The position numbers were made by a program, and so were the translations under genes. 64,000 bases of DNA from Vicia villosa (taxonomy: Eukaryota > Streptophyta > Magnoliopsida > Fabales > Fabaceae), in NCBI RefSeq assembly GCF_029867415.1, contig NC_081185.1, positions 107,581,066-107,645,065 on the forward strand, in the 5' to 3' direction. Positions within the stretch are counted from its first letter, which is position 1. Every line of letters begins with the position of its first letter. Shown in pieces: positions 1 through 10,005 of the stretch. The notes under the pieces are model-generated. The model saw only the letters and a list, made by a program, of their open reading frames with translations. It made no database searches and was not told the origin of the DNA.

Positions 1-320
1 AATCTAACTATATCGTTGCGGACACGGACGATATAGGTGTCGATACGTAATTATATTGATCGTTAGCAAGTTCATAAGCATCTATTTATAAGGAAACATA
101 CAAATTTAGGTCGATGAAATCGAATCTTGATACGTTTTCTTTAACTTAGAACTTTCTTTAATCTACTCTTTGCTACTAAAAGAATTGAATGATCTTTTGC
201 AAACCTAAAACTAAAGTAACATTAACTCAAGACAAAATAGGCTATAGAACGGCGGTGATATCGCAATAATCCCTGTGGAGACGATAATAACGAAAAGTAC
301 ACCACAATACTCTTTCAACA
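1..320 (+). repeat. LTR family B, 3' part (cut by window edge)
   Basis: This matches the last 320 bp of the complete 1241 bp LTR B at 5993-7233 (opposite strand). It ends in TTCAACA, three bases before a primer binding site, so it acts as the 5' LTR of the element that follows. The start lies outside the window. The same stretch is found inverted at 5993-6312 and again in the LTR-B copies further on. Confidence 0.85.
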
Positions 321-323
321 AAA

Positions 324-341
324 TGGCGCCGTTGCCGGGGA
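324..341 (+). promoter_or_regulatory. Primer binding site, tRNA-Asp type
   Basis: TGGCGCCGTTGCCGGGGA is complementary to the 3' end, including CCA, of plant tRNA-Asp(GUC). This is the classic PBS of Athila-like Ty3/gypsy elements. It lies three bases after the LTR end, as expected for minus-strand cDNA priming. Inverted copies are at 5972-5989 and 9985-10002. Confidence 0.85.
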
Positions 342-2194
342 TTGGTTTTGAGATTAATCGCATTGCGATGGTTTTGTGTTTTAAGTTTCGTAAATATGTG
401 TATATCGTATATTTTGTGCATAGTTGTATACTTGTATAGTTATACTTGTTTCGTTTTGTTTGGTGAACTTACTAAACAAGTTGAACTCGGATTAGCTCTT
501 AAATTACATATCTTCAATTTTCAACTTGTTTAGTCAATTTCACCATTCCTTGTATATTGGTTTTTTACACATACTTGTATAAACTTTTGCTTTTGATTCG
601 TTTGTTAAGTGTTTGGGCAGGATGTTTCCTTTAGGTTGCGTTTGAGGCGAAAGCATTGGCGTACCGCGAGGAAGTTTCTTACCATTCGCGAAACAATAAA
701 AGGCGTCGAGCTAACGACGTAAAACGAGCGCTTGTTGGGAGGCACCCCAACGGTTTTATTTTTCTGTTTTTCTGTAAATGAGATGTATAGGTGTTTAGTG
801 GAGGCACACTGGAATTTCTGTTTTGTTGCACTGGTTTTTGTCTTTCTGGTGTAGCGCGCTTAGCGCGCTAGACCGCGCTTAGCGCGGTCTGTAGCTTTTG
901 GCTAATGAATTCTTTTTAATGATTCATTTGCCTCACCTTTTTCCCACTTACACCAAGGCTTTATAGTATGTATTTTATAGTTATAATTTTAATTCTTTTG
1001 TTGTTGTTTAGACTCAAATTTTGGCTCGATTACTTGAAGTCGCATTTGGTAATTCTCCAATTTTGATTGATTCAACATGCCAATTGTGCGGTAATGATTG
1101 TTCGAATTTGTACATAGCAAGGTACTCGTTTATCGCTTTCTATAGCTTAACATGTTTAGGAGACTTTTCATTTGTACATTTTTCATATTATTCATTCTTT
1201 TTGCATAACTTGTTCATGACTTGAATCACATTAGTTTCCCCTTTTTACCATAAATGTGAGGTGGCTTTCCATTGTGTATATATGTGAGTGACCGACATTT
1301 CTTGTTTTAACTGGATATTATTATGTTTAATCTTTCGTCTGTATTGATTTTGTGAATGCACGAAAGTGATCAAGGCACTTGTTTGATTTTGAGCACAACT
1401 ACCATAGCTAAATATCAATTCACCCTGTGAGTGTGTGAGCATTAGTAACCCCCTTTGAGCCTTTTTGTCAATATCCATATTGTTTTTGCTTAATTCTTGG
1501 CTATGAGCGTTTGGTTTTCATTTGTGTATGGATGTTGATTCTTTCTTGAACCCTCAACTATGATTTATAGTTTGAATTTTTACCTTGTCTTAGAAAGTAA
1601 GGAGTATTCTTATTATGATGATAGTTGTATTCAAGTTGGGGAGAGGATGTTTGCTTGTTTATATTGTGATTGATGTGAGGTTGAGGAAAGAAAAGAAAAA
1701 AATGTGAAAAAGAAAGAAAAGAAAAAGAAAGAAAAAAGAGAAAAGAGAAAAAAATTTGAAATAGAAAATAACAAAAAGAGTTGGGAATAAGATTGTGCTA
1801 ATAAGTATTGGGTTTGGTGTGAAACATGTGATGAAGAAGAAAGTTTGATTGAAATTCCTTTGTTTGGAACTTTGTGGAAGTAATTACTCCCTTAGGTTTA
1901 GGCAAGTTTTTGTTTCGATTAGCTTTAGGACTTATCGCTTGTTTGTTAACCGAGCCACATTACAACCTTTAAAGCCCTTGTGATTTGTGCCGTTGCATTT
2001 TTGATACTATTTTTGGATGAATGCATAATTTTGTCTATTGTTTGCAAAATTGTCGGGTGTGTGTCAAAGTCCTCGCCTTTCGGTGTTTTTCATCTACCGA
2101 TGAATTTTTGCTAGGCGTGATTCGTGACTGAGCTTGTTTTGTTTTAGAATGTTTTGTATGATTTTTGTACTTATGATTCGTTTCTTTTTCATGT

Positions 2195-2220
2195 TGTCGT
2201 TGTAGGATTGTGGTAAGTAT
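2195..2220 (+). other. tRNA-Asp 5'-half-like sequence inside the retroelement
   Basis: The stretch begins GTCGTTGTAG, then two short differences, then GTGGTAAGTATT. Compared with plant tRNA-Asp(GUC) as I know it, it matches at about 24 of the first 26 positions (acceptor 5' strand and D arm). The anticodon and T arms are absent, so it is not a functional tRNA gene. The PBS resembles only the first acceptor bases, so PBS similarity cannot explain the D-arm match. It lies about 135 bp upstream of the polypurine tract. The inverted copy is at 5370-5395. Confidence 0.65.
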
Positions 2221-2353
2221 TTACTTTGATTTGTAAGTTTTTGGTTTGAACTGTGCAATTGTTTCGTTTTCTAAACTGTGTTGATTCTTGATTCTTTGGA
2301 TTTTCACTTTTGATTCTTTGAGTGTTTGGCCTTGTTTGAGGACAAACAAATTC

Positions 2354-2367
2354 AAGTTGGGGAGAGT
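2354..2367 (+). promoter_or_regulatory. Polypurine tract of the A-type LTR
   Basis: AAGTTGGGGAGAGT directly precedes the TGTTAAG start of LTR A, the normal place for plus-strand priming. The same tract precedes LTR B at 8737-8749 and, inverted, at 5223-5236, 7234-7246 and 11247-11259. Confidence 0.75.
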
Positions 2368-2699
2368 TGTTAAGTGCCAAAATGCAGTTATTTTGTGTTT
2401 GTAAATAGTGGCACTTATCGATACTTTTTGTTAATACCGTTTGAATAATTCCCCGTTTTTGTGTATATTTGTATCGTTTGTGTTTTGTTACGTTTTCGCG
2501 TAAATATGTACCGTTTGATAGTTTTGTTGTCTTTTTGTAGGTATTTATGCGTGTTCAAAGCTTTGAGGAATAAAGTGTCGAAGACACGGCGACGAGCACG
2601 CGATTTTACCAATTCATCGGCGGACAAGGCTCAAAATAAGGATGATCAAATTCATCAATTTGGTTGCAATTTGTTCATTGTTAGATAGAGCATGGAATA

Positions 2700-2757
2700 A
2701 GCTTTCCAACGCTTCGAACCGGGCGCAAATCGGAGTTACGGTTCTCAAGATATGACC
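2700..2757 (+). repeat. Conserved LTR module next to the box cluster
   Basis: The stretch contains AGCTTTCCAACGCTTC, CAAATCGGAGTTACGGTT and TCAAGATATGACC. Gap-free relatives in reverse orientation lie in the unrelated element downstream (48,102-48,155 in its LTR and 50,141-50,203 in its internal region). It sits 28 bp before the first CGCTWAGCG box. Confidence 0.7.
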
Positions 2758-2785
2758 AAAACAAGATTTGCTGTTCTGTTGAGCG

Positions 2786-2944
2786 CGCTAAGCGGGCTTG
2801 ACCGCGCTAAGCGGGCTCTGGGAGCATTTTTGACCCATTTGGCAGAAAGTTGGGCGCTTAGCGCGGGTTTTTGGCGCTAAGCGCGGTCTGGCGGTCTAAG
2901 AAAAATACAAAGCAGCCCGCTTAGCGCGCTGGGCGCGCTTAGCG
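2786..2944 (+). repeat. Three pairs of CGCTWAGCG palindromic boxes (LTR A)
   Basis: Nine-base boxes CGCTAAGCG/CGCTTAGCG lie at 2786, 2805, 2855, 2875, 2918 and 2936. Spacing within pairs is 19, 20 and 18 bp; between pairs it is 50 and 43 bp. Each box is extended by GC-rich flanks (GCGCG...). The local composition is far more GC- and CpG-rich than the surrounding DNA. Function unknown; possible protein-binding or methylation-dense module. Confidence 0.85.
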
Positions 2945-3863
2945 CGGTCTGCGACTTTCAGACTTGTATATATGTTGTAAAAACACTTTTTTAGGGTTTT
3001 TTTATCACCCATTTCCCCCATGGAGTGGCTCTGGTCCAATTTTGATAGTTTAGAGGCTTAGGAAACACCATTGGGTGCGACATCATGTGGATTGATCATG
3101 GATCTGTCTCGATTTCATTGTACCGGTGAGATCTTTCCGGTTCATCTTCTCTCTTCCCTTTGTTTCATTCCAATGGTGGGTGTTGTATGTATGTTTCTAC
3201 TCTTATTGTATGTATATTTGTGGATCTTGGGATTGTTTATATATTCGCTTTACAAATCATCATTGTTGTTGTTCTTGATCTTTTTGCTTAAATGCTCTGG
3301 ATTTGTGTTGTTGCAGACATGGACACCATAGATCTTGATTAGGAATGATAACTGTTAGTTTCTGGGTTGCAGACATGGATTTAGGACTAACAATCGTAGT
3401 GGGTATCGAGTCTAATGCCTCCGTGTTGTTTGTGTCGGTGGAGAAATCGCTGATGTGAATAGTACGGTTGAGCTTTCGTCGGTGTTGCAGACATGGACAC
3501 CGATGTGGCATCTCGAGTGATGCCCGGTGATGTTGATGCGTATTGTGAGTGTCGAGCGATAGATCTTCAGATTTAAGTATTCGACGGGTAGAACGAAATA
3601 CAATTCCATAACTCTTTCTCTTAGACTATTGAGACTGTTTATCTGCTTTTATTTACTTTTCCCGCATTTACTTTCCGCACCCAAATCATGAAACTTAGAA
3701 CGCGAGATAGTCGAACGGCAGTTCTTCTCAACCAATCTCTGTGGACTACGATACGATATAACCTATATCACCCGGTAATAAATAATACCTATTACTTTTT
3801 GCTTGCCGCTTTACCGCTTCAACACTCAACAGATGGGAACTGTTTTCACTCCCATGATAAAGA

Positions 3864-5222
3864 AAGAACTGCCGTTCGACTATCTCGCGTTCTAAGTTTC
3901 ATGATTTGGGTGCGGAAAGTAAATGCGGGAAAAGTAAATAAAAGCAGATAAACAGTCTCAATAGTCTAAGAGAAAGAGTTATGGAATTGTATTTCGTTCT
4001 ACCCGTCGAATACTTAAATCTGAAGATCTATCGCTCGACACTCACAATACGCATCAACATCACCGGGCATCACTCGAGATGCCACATCGGTGTCCATGTC
4101 TGCAACACCGACGAAAGCTCAACCGTACTATTCACATCAGCGATTTCTCCACCGACACAAACAACACGGAGGCATTAGACTCGATACCCACTACGATTGT
4201 TAGTCCTAAATCCATGTCTGCAACCCAGAAACTAACAGTTATCATTCCTAATCAAGATCTATGGTGTCCATGTCTGCAACAACACAAATCCAGAGCATTT
4301 AAGCAAAAAGATCAAGAACAACAACAATGATGATTTGTAAAGCGAATATATAAACAATCCCAAGATCCACAAATATACATACAATAAGAGTAGAAACATA
4401 CATACAACACCCACCATTGGAATGAAACAAAGGGAAGAGAGAAGATGAACCGGAAAGATCTCACCGGTACAATGAAATCGAGACAGATCCATGATCAATC
4501 CACATGATGTCGCACCCAATGGTGTTTCCTAAGCCTCTAAACTATCAAAATTGGACCAGAGCCACTCCATGGGGGAAATGGGTGATAAAAAAAAACTAAA
4601 AAAGTGTTTTTACAACATATATACAAGTCTGAAAGTCGCAGACCGCGCTAAGCGCGCCCAGCGCGCTAAGCGGGCTGCTTTGTATTTTTCTTAGACCGCC
4701 AGACCGCGCTTAGCGCCAAAAACCCGCGCTAAGCGCCCAACTTTCTGCCAAATGGGTCAAAAATGCTCCCAGAGCCCGCTTAGCGCGGTCAAGCCCGCTT
4801 AGCGCGCTCAACAGAACAGCAAATCTTGTTTTGGTCATATCTTGAGAACCGTAACTCCGATTTGCGCCCGGTTCGAAGCGTTGGAAAGCTTATTCCATGC
4901 TCTATCTAACAATGAACAAATTGCAACCAAATTGATGAATTTGATCATCCTTATTTTGAGCCTTGTCCGCCGATGAATTGGTAAAATCGCGTGCTCGTCG
5001 CCGTGTCTTCGACACTTTATTCCTCAAAGCTTTGAACACGCATAAATACCTACAAAAAGACAACAAAACTATCAAACGGTACATATTTACGCGAAAACGT
5101 AACAAAACACAAACGATACAAATATACACAAAAACGGGGAATTATTCAAACGGTATTAACAAAAAGTATCGATAAGTGCCACTATTTACAAACACAAAAT
5201 AACTGCATTTTGGCACTTAACA
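3864..5222 (-). repeat. LTR family A, inverted, lacking its 3' end
   Basis: Reverse complement of 2368-3726. The last ~98 bp of the LTR (U5 side) are missing at the palindrome loop. The box cluster is at about 4646-4804. Confidence 0.8.
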
Positions 5223-5971
5223 ACTCTCCCCAACTTGAATTTGTTTGTCCTCAAACAAGGCCAAACACTCAAAGAATCAAAAGTGAAAATCCAAAGAATC
5301 AAGAATCAACACAGTTTAGAAAACGAAACAATTGCACAGTTCAAACCAAAAACTTACAAATCAAAGTAAATACTTACCACAATCCTACAACGACAACATG
5401 AAAAAGAAACGAATCATAAGTACAAAAATCATACAAAACATTCTAAAACAAAACAAGCTCAGTCACGAATCACGCCTAGCAAAAATTCATCGGTAGATGA
5501 AAAACACCGAAAGGCGAGGACTTTGACACACACCCGACAATTTTGCAAACAATAGACAAAATTATGCATTCATCCAAAAATAGTATCAAAAATGCAACGG
5601 CACAAATCACAAGGGCTTTAAAGGTTGTAATGTGGCTCGGTTAACAAACAAGCGATAAGTCCTAAAGCTAATCGAAACAAAAACTTGCCTAAACCTAAGG
5701 GAGTAATTACTTCCACAAAGTTCCAAACAAAGGAATTTCAATCAAACTTTCTTCTTCATCACATGTTTCACACCAAACCCAATACTTATTAGCACAATCT
5801 TATTCCCAACTCTTTTTGTTATTTTCTATTTCAAATTTTTTTCTCTTTTCTCTTTTTTCTTTCTTTTTCTTTTCTTTCTTTTTCACATTTTTTTCTTTTC
5901 TTTCCTCAACCTCACATCAATCACAATATAAACAAGCAAACTCATCTTTCAAACTCATCCTAAGAGATTAT
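5223..5971 (-). mobile_element. Inverted internal region, internally deleted
   Basis: The first 719 bp are the reverse complement of 1649-2367, including the tRNA-Asp-like stretch and a long pyrimidine tract (5825-5900). The counterpart of 342-1648 is missing and replaced by about 30 bp of unmatched sequence (5942-5971) before the inverted PBS. Confidence 0.75.
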
Positions 5972-5989
5972 TCCCCGGCAACGGCGCCA
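5972..5989 (-). promoter_or_regulatory. Inverted tRNA-Asp primer binding site
   Basis: Reverse complement of the PBS at 324-341, followed by the end of the inverted LTR B. Confidence 0.8.
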
Positions 5990-5992
5990 TTT

Positions 5993-7233
5993 TGTTGAAA
6001 GAGTATTGTGGTGTACTTTTCGTTATTATCGTCTCCACAGGGATTATTGCGATATCACCGCCGTTCTATAGCCTATTTTGTCTTGAGTTAATGTTACTTT
6101 AGTTTTAGGTTTGCAAAAGATCATTCAATTCTTTTAGTAGCAAAGAGTAGATTAAAGAAAGTTCTAAGTTAAAGAAAACGTATCAAGATTCGATTTCATC
6201 GACCTAAATTTGTATGTTTCCTTATAAATAGATGCTTATGAACTTGCTAACGATCAATATAATTACGTATCGACACCTATATCGTCCGTGTCCGCAACGA
6301 TATAGTTAGATTTACCGCATTGTTTAACCGACGATTTCTCCACCGTTTAAACAATACAAATAACGTTTTAAGAACCGATACTTAGTAAACATCAAACTCT
6401 AAATCCATGTCTGCAACTTATAGTTTGAAAGATGATTAGTTAGGTCTAGATACAAACATTGATGTCTCAAACATTTATACCAAAGAAAAAGCTTTAACAA
6501 ACAAACTAAACCATCTATATTGATCATCACTTGTTCATACACATATATTCACAAGAAAAACATACAAAAGGCTAGGAAGATTACATCTTATCTTGATACA
6601 AAAGTGATTTAGCTATCCATGAGAATGGTAGCTTGCACAAGAAGGTAAGGATGAAGATCAACAAGCATCAAATGGCGATTAATCGACGATCAAGGCCTCC
6701 AATCTTCAACTCTATATTTGCTACAGTGTATATTGCTCTTGTTTCTCTCTAAAAATATCTCCAACCTCCTTCAAAAGTGATCTGGCCCATAAACAAATAA
6801 ACAAAGTTTCGCAGACCGCGCTTAGCGCGGTGCAGCCCGCTAAGCGCGCTATCAATAATTGCTCAAACCGCCCAACCGCGCTAAGCGGGCTCCAGACCTC
6901 GCTTAGCGCGGAACTCTCTGCCAGAACTTCCTTCTGTTCTTCAAAAGCGCGCTTAGCGGGCTCAACCTCGCTTAGCGCGCTACCTCTTTTCAGCAATCCT
7001 TGGCTTTGGTCTTGGAACATCTTCAAAGTGCTTTTTCCAAGGTCCAAGCTTCCAATTATCTATAAAAACTACAAAATCCAACATAGATTGCAAAGATAAG
7101 AACTATTCAACAATAATATAAATATAAGAATATATATATACCAAATGACAATAAAATACTACTTATTAACCACAAAAAGACTTGAGAGTTACCAAAAATT
7201 ACCTAAGATATTTACACAAATTGGTAACTAACA
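5993..7233 (-). repeat. LTR family B, complete, inverted (1241 bp)
   Basis: On the minus strand it starts TGTTAGTTACC after the polypurine tract and ends TTTCAACA before the PBS. CGCTWAGCG boxes are at 6819, 6838, 6879, 6900, 6950 and 6969: three pairs, with spacing of 19, 21 and 19 bp within pairs. Read in element sense, the spacing between pairs (50 and 41 bp) almost equals that of LTR A. Confidence 0.85.
6819..6977 (-). repeat. Three pairs of CGCTWAGCG boxes (LTR B)
   Basis: Six boxes in three pairs inside LTR B. Copies of the cluster recur at about 9006-9164 and 10832-10990, and a partial cluster is at 13845-13934. Geometry is conserved against LTR A although the sequence between boxes is not. 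Confidence 0.85.
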
Positions 7234-7837
7234 ACTCTCCCCAACTAAACCTTTGTTTGTCCTCAAACGAAAACAAACACAAAAACAATCAACAAGCAAA
7301 ACCAAGAGAGCACAAGCTAAGACAAGAACAAATGGGTGGTTCAAATTCCATAAGCACACAAGCAACATCTCACCCTTGCTCAAATAATACCATGCTTGAG
7401 ATACTAATACTAAATACACAATTGATGTAAACAGCTCCTAAAACAAAATAAGTTCAAAATTGAATCACAACCTACACACTTCTCTAGTAAGAGACAAAAT
7501 TGAGGACCTAACACTCACACAACAATGTCGCCAACATCCAGAATTAATTATGCAATCATCTACACAACATTTATATAAAAAGCGTAAAAGCAAGAATCAC
7601 AAAGACTTTAGGGTTGAAACTTGGGTTGGTTAACAAGGAAGTGTCATTTCTCAAGGCCATTGAAACAAAAGGGGTCAATTCCTAAGAGAGCATTCAAGTC
7701 ATGATTATATCCACACATCCTTATCAACCGATCACACAATTTTATTGCTCAAGAGTTCATCTTTTTATTTTGTTGGAACTAGCTATATACAAAGCTCTTC
7801 TCTTTTCCTTTTTCTTTTTCTTTTCTCTTTTTCTTTG
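7234..7837 (-). mobile_element. Internal region of B-type element, inverted fragment
   Basis: It follows the polypurine tract of LTR B on the minus strand. It is noncoding, ends in a CTTTTC-rich pyrimidine tract, and there joins a plus-strand LTR-B fragment through a shared CTTTTTCTTT. The same internal sequence recurs at 8321-8749 (plus) and 11247 onward (minus). Confidence 0.7.
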
Positions 7838-8320
7838 GTATAAATGTTTGAGACATCAATGTTTGTATCTAGACCTAACTAATCATCTTTCAAACTATAA
7901 GTTGCAGACATGGATTTAGAGTTTGATGTTTACTAAGTATCGGTTCTTAAAACGTTATTTGTATTGTTTAAACGGTGGAGAAATCGTCGGTTAAACAATG
8001 CGGTAAATCTAACTATATCGTTGCGGACACGGACGATATAGGTGTCGATACGTAATTATATTGATCGTTAGCAAGTTCATAAGCATCTATTTATAAGGAA
8101 ACATACAAATTTAGGTCGATGAAATCGAATCTTGATACGTTTTCTTTAACTTAGAACTTTCTTTAATCTACTCTTTGCTACTAAAAGAATTGAATGATCT
8201 TTTGCAAACCTAAAACTAAAGTAACATTAACTCAAGACAAAATAGGCTATAGAACGGCGGTGATATCGCAATAATCCCTGTGGAGACGATAATAACGAAA
8301 AGTACACCACAATACTCTTT
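7838..8320 (+). repeat. LTR family B, 3' part, plus strand
   Basis: It begins in mid-LTR at GGTATAAATG and ends CTCTTTCA. It then runs straight into internal B sequence (ATGGCCTTG...) that shares TTTCA with the LTR end. A normal element would have the PBS here. Confidence 0.8.
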
Positions 8321-8749
8321 CAATGGCCTTGAGAAATGACACTTCCTTGTTAACCAACCCAAGTTTCAACCCTAAAGTCTTTGTGATTCTTGCTTTTACG
8401 CTTTTTATATAAATGTTGTGTAGATGATTGCATAATTAATTCTGGATGTTGGCGACATTGTTGTGTGAGTGTTAGGTCCTCAATTTTGTCTCTTACTAGA
8501 GAAGTGTGTAGGTTGTGATTCAATTTTGAACTTATTTTGTTTTAGGAGCTGTTTACATCAATTGTGTATTTAGTATTAGTATCTCAAGCATGGTATTATT
8601 TGAGCAAGGGTGAGATGTTGCTTGTGTGCTTATGGAATTTGAACCACCCATTTGTTCTTGTCTTAGCTTGTGCTCTCTTGGTTTTGCTTGTTGATTGTTT
8701 TTGTGTTTGTTTTCGTTTGAGGACAAACAAAGGTTTAGTTGGGGAGAGT
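8321..8749 (+). mobile_element. Internal region of B-type element, plus-strand fragment
   Basis: Noncoding sequence leading to the polypurine tract GTTGGGGAGAG and the TGTTAG start of LTR B. It is the reverse complement of 7234-7662. Confidence 0.7.
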
Positions 8750-9986
8750 TGTTAGTTACCAATTTGTGTAAATATCTTAGGTAATTTTTGGTAACTCTCA
8801 AGTCTTTTTGTGGTTAATAAGTAGTATTTTATTGTCATTTGGTATATATATATTCTTATATTTATATTATTGTTGAATAGTTCTTATCTTTGCAATCTAT
8901 GTTGGATTTTGTAGTTTTTATAGATAATTGGAAGCTTGGACCTTGGAAAAAGCACTTTGAAGATGTTCCAAGACCAAAGCCAAGGATTGCTGAAAAGAGG
9001 TAGCGCGCTAAGCGAGGTTGAGCCCGCTAAGCGCGCTTTTGAAGAAAAGAAGGAAGTTCTGGCAGAGAGTTCCGCGCTAAGCGAGGTCTGGAGCCCGCTT
9101 AGCGCGGTTGGGCGGTTTGAGCAATTATTGATAGCGCGCTTAGCGGGCTGCACCGCGCTAAGCGCGGTCTGCGAAACTTTGTTTATTTGTTTATGGGCCA
9201 GATCACTTTTGAAAGAGGTTGGAGATATTTTTAGAGAGAAACAAGAGCAATATACACTGTAGCAAATATAGAGTTGAAGATTGGAGGCCTTGATCGTCGA
9301 TTAATCGCCATTTGATGCTTGTTGATCTTCATCCTTACCTTCTTGTGCAAGCTACCATTCTCATGGATAGCTAAATCACTTTTGTATCAAGATAAGATGT
9401 AATCTTCCTAGCCTTTTGTATGTTTTTCTTGTGAATATATGTGTATGAACAAGTGATGATCAATATAGATGGTTTAGTTTGTTTGTTAAAGCTTTTTCTT
9501 TGGTATAAATGTTTGAGACATCAATGTTTGTATCTAGACCTAACTAATCATCTTTCAAACTATAAGTTGCAGACATGGATTTAGAGTTTGATGTTTACTA
9601 AGTATCGGTTCTTAAAACGTTATTTGTATTGTTTAAACGGTGGAGAAATCGTCGGTTAAACAATGCGGTAAATCTAACTATATCGTTGCGGACACGGACG
9701 ATATAGGTGTCGATACGTAATTATATTGATCGTTAGCAAGTTCATAAGCATCTATTTATAAGGAAACATACAAATTTAGGTCGATGAAATCGAATCTTGA
9801 TACGTTTTCTTTAACTTAGAACTTTCTTTAATCTACTCTTTGCTACTAAAAGAATTGAATGATCTTTTGCAAACCTAAAACTAAAGTAACATTAACTCAA
9901 GACAAAATAGGCTATAGAACGGCGGTGATATCGCAATAATCCCTGTGGAGACGATAATAACGAAAAGTACACCACAATACTCTTTC
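8750..9986 (+). repeat. LTR family B, plus strand, lacking last bases
   Basis: It starts TGTTAGTTACC and runs to CTCTTTC, where it meets the inverted PBS and the next, oppositely oriented LTR. It is nearly identical to 5993-7233 and 10006-11246. Confidence 0.85.
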
Positions 9987-10002
9987 CCCGGCAACGGCGC
10001 CA
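9985..10002 (-). promoter_or_regulatory. Inverted PBS forming the loop of palindrome P3
   Basis: The reverse complement of the tRNA-Asp PBS lies between two LTR-B ends that face each other, so the 23 nt loop of P3 is essentially a PBS. Confidence 0.8.
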
Positions 10003-10005
10003 TTT

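Larger units (their letters stand above)
342..2367 (+). mobile_element. Internal region of non-autonomous LTR element (LARD-like)
   Basis: About 2 kb lies between the PBS and the polypurine tract. No gag, protease, RT or integrase reading frame is visible; the longest open frames are under 80 codons and resemble nothing. An A/G-rich tract (about 1685-1765) and a phrase typical of Athila-like internal regions (GGGAGGCACCCCAACGG, about 740) are present. One pair of CGCTTAGCG boxes is at 857-865 and 876-884. The element would depend on proteins of an autonomous relative for mobility. Confidence 0.7.
2368..3824 (+). repeat. LTR family A, complete
   Basis: It starts TGTTAAGTGCC right after the polypurine tract and ends TTCAACA, as LTR B does. 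It contains a TATATAT box near 2965, the CGCTWAGCG box cluster (2786-2944), and a conserved module at 2700-2757 that is also found in the element at 47.3-60 kb. Several words are shared with LTR B (GCAGACATGGATTTAG, GGTGGAGAAATCG, CTGTGGA), so the two are diverged relatives. It serves as 3' LTR although the 5' LTR is type B. Confidence 0.7.
1649..5941. repeat. Palindrome P1 (2078 bp arms, 137 bp loop)
   Basis: Left arm 1649-3726 and right arm 3864-5941 are reverse complements with a constant coordinate sum of 7590, so there is no net indel. Only a few substitutions are seen, for example two adjacent bases in the T-run near 2995. The loop 3727-3863 holds the LTR-A 3' end plus about 40 bp. An outer arm pair, 1-341 with 5972-6312, continues the symmetry after a 1.3 kb block (342-1648) that exists only on the left. 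Confidence 0.9.
5997..9986. repeat. Palindrome P2 (1669 bp arms)
   Basis: Arms 5997-7665 and 8318-9986 have a coordinate sum of 15,983, and each holds nearly all of LTR B plus adjacent internal sequence. The loop 7666-8317 contains the plus-strand partial LTR. Private differences exist, for example at about 6772 and 6933. Confidence 0.9.

Noticed and set aside
2195..2266. Complete tRNA-Asp gene
   Set aside because: Similarity ends after about 26 nt; the anticodon and T arms are missing.
2786..6977. CRISPR array from regularly spaced palindromic boxes
   Set aside because: Boxes are only 9 bp and paired, lie in plant LTRs, and have no spacers of constant length or cas genes.
6721..7099. Open frames of 89-108 codons in the LTR-B copies, on both strands
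   Set aside because: They lie over the GC-rich box cluster, where stops are rare. They recur only because the LTR recurs, and no domain is seen.
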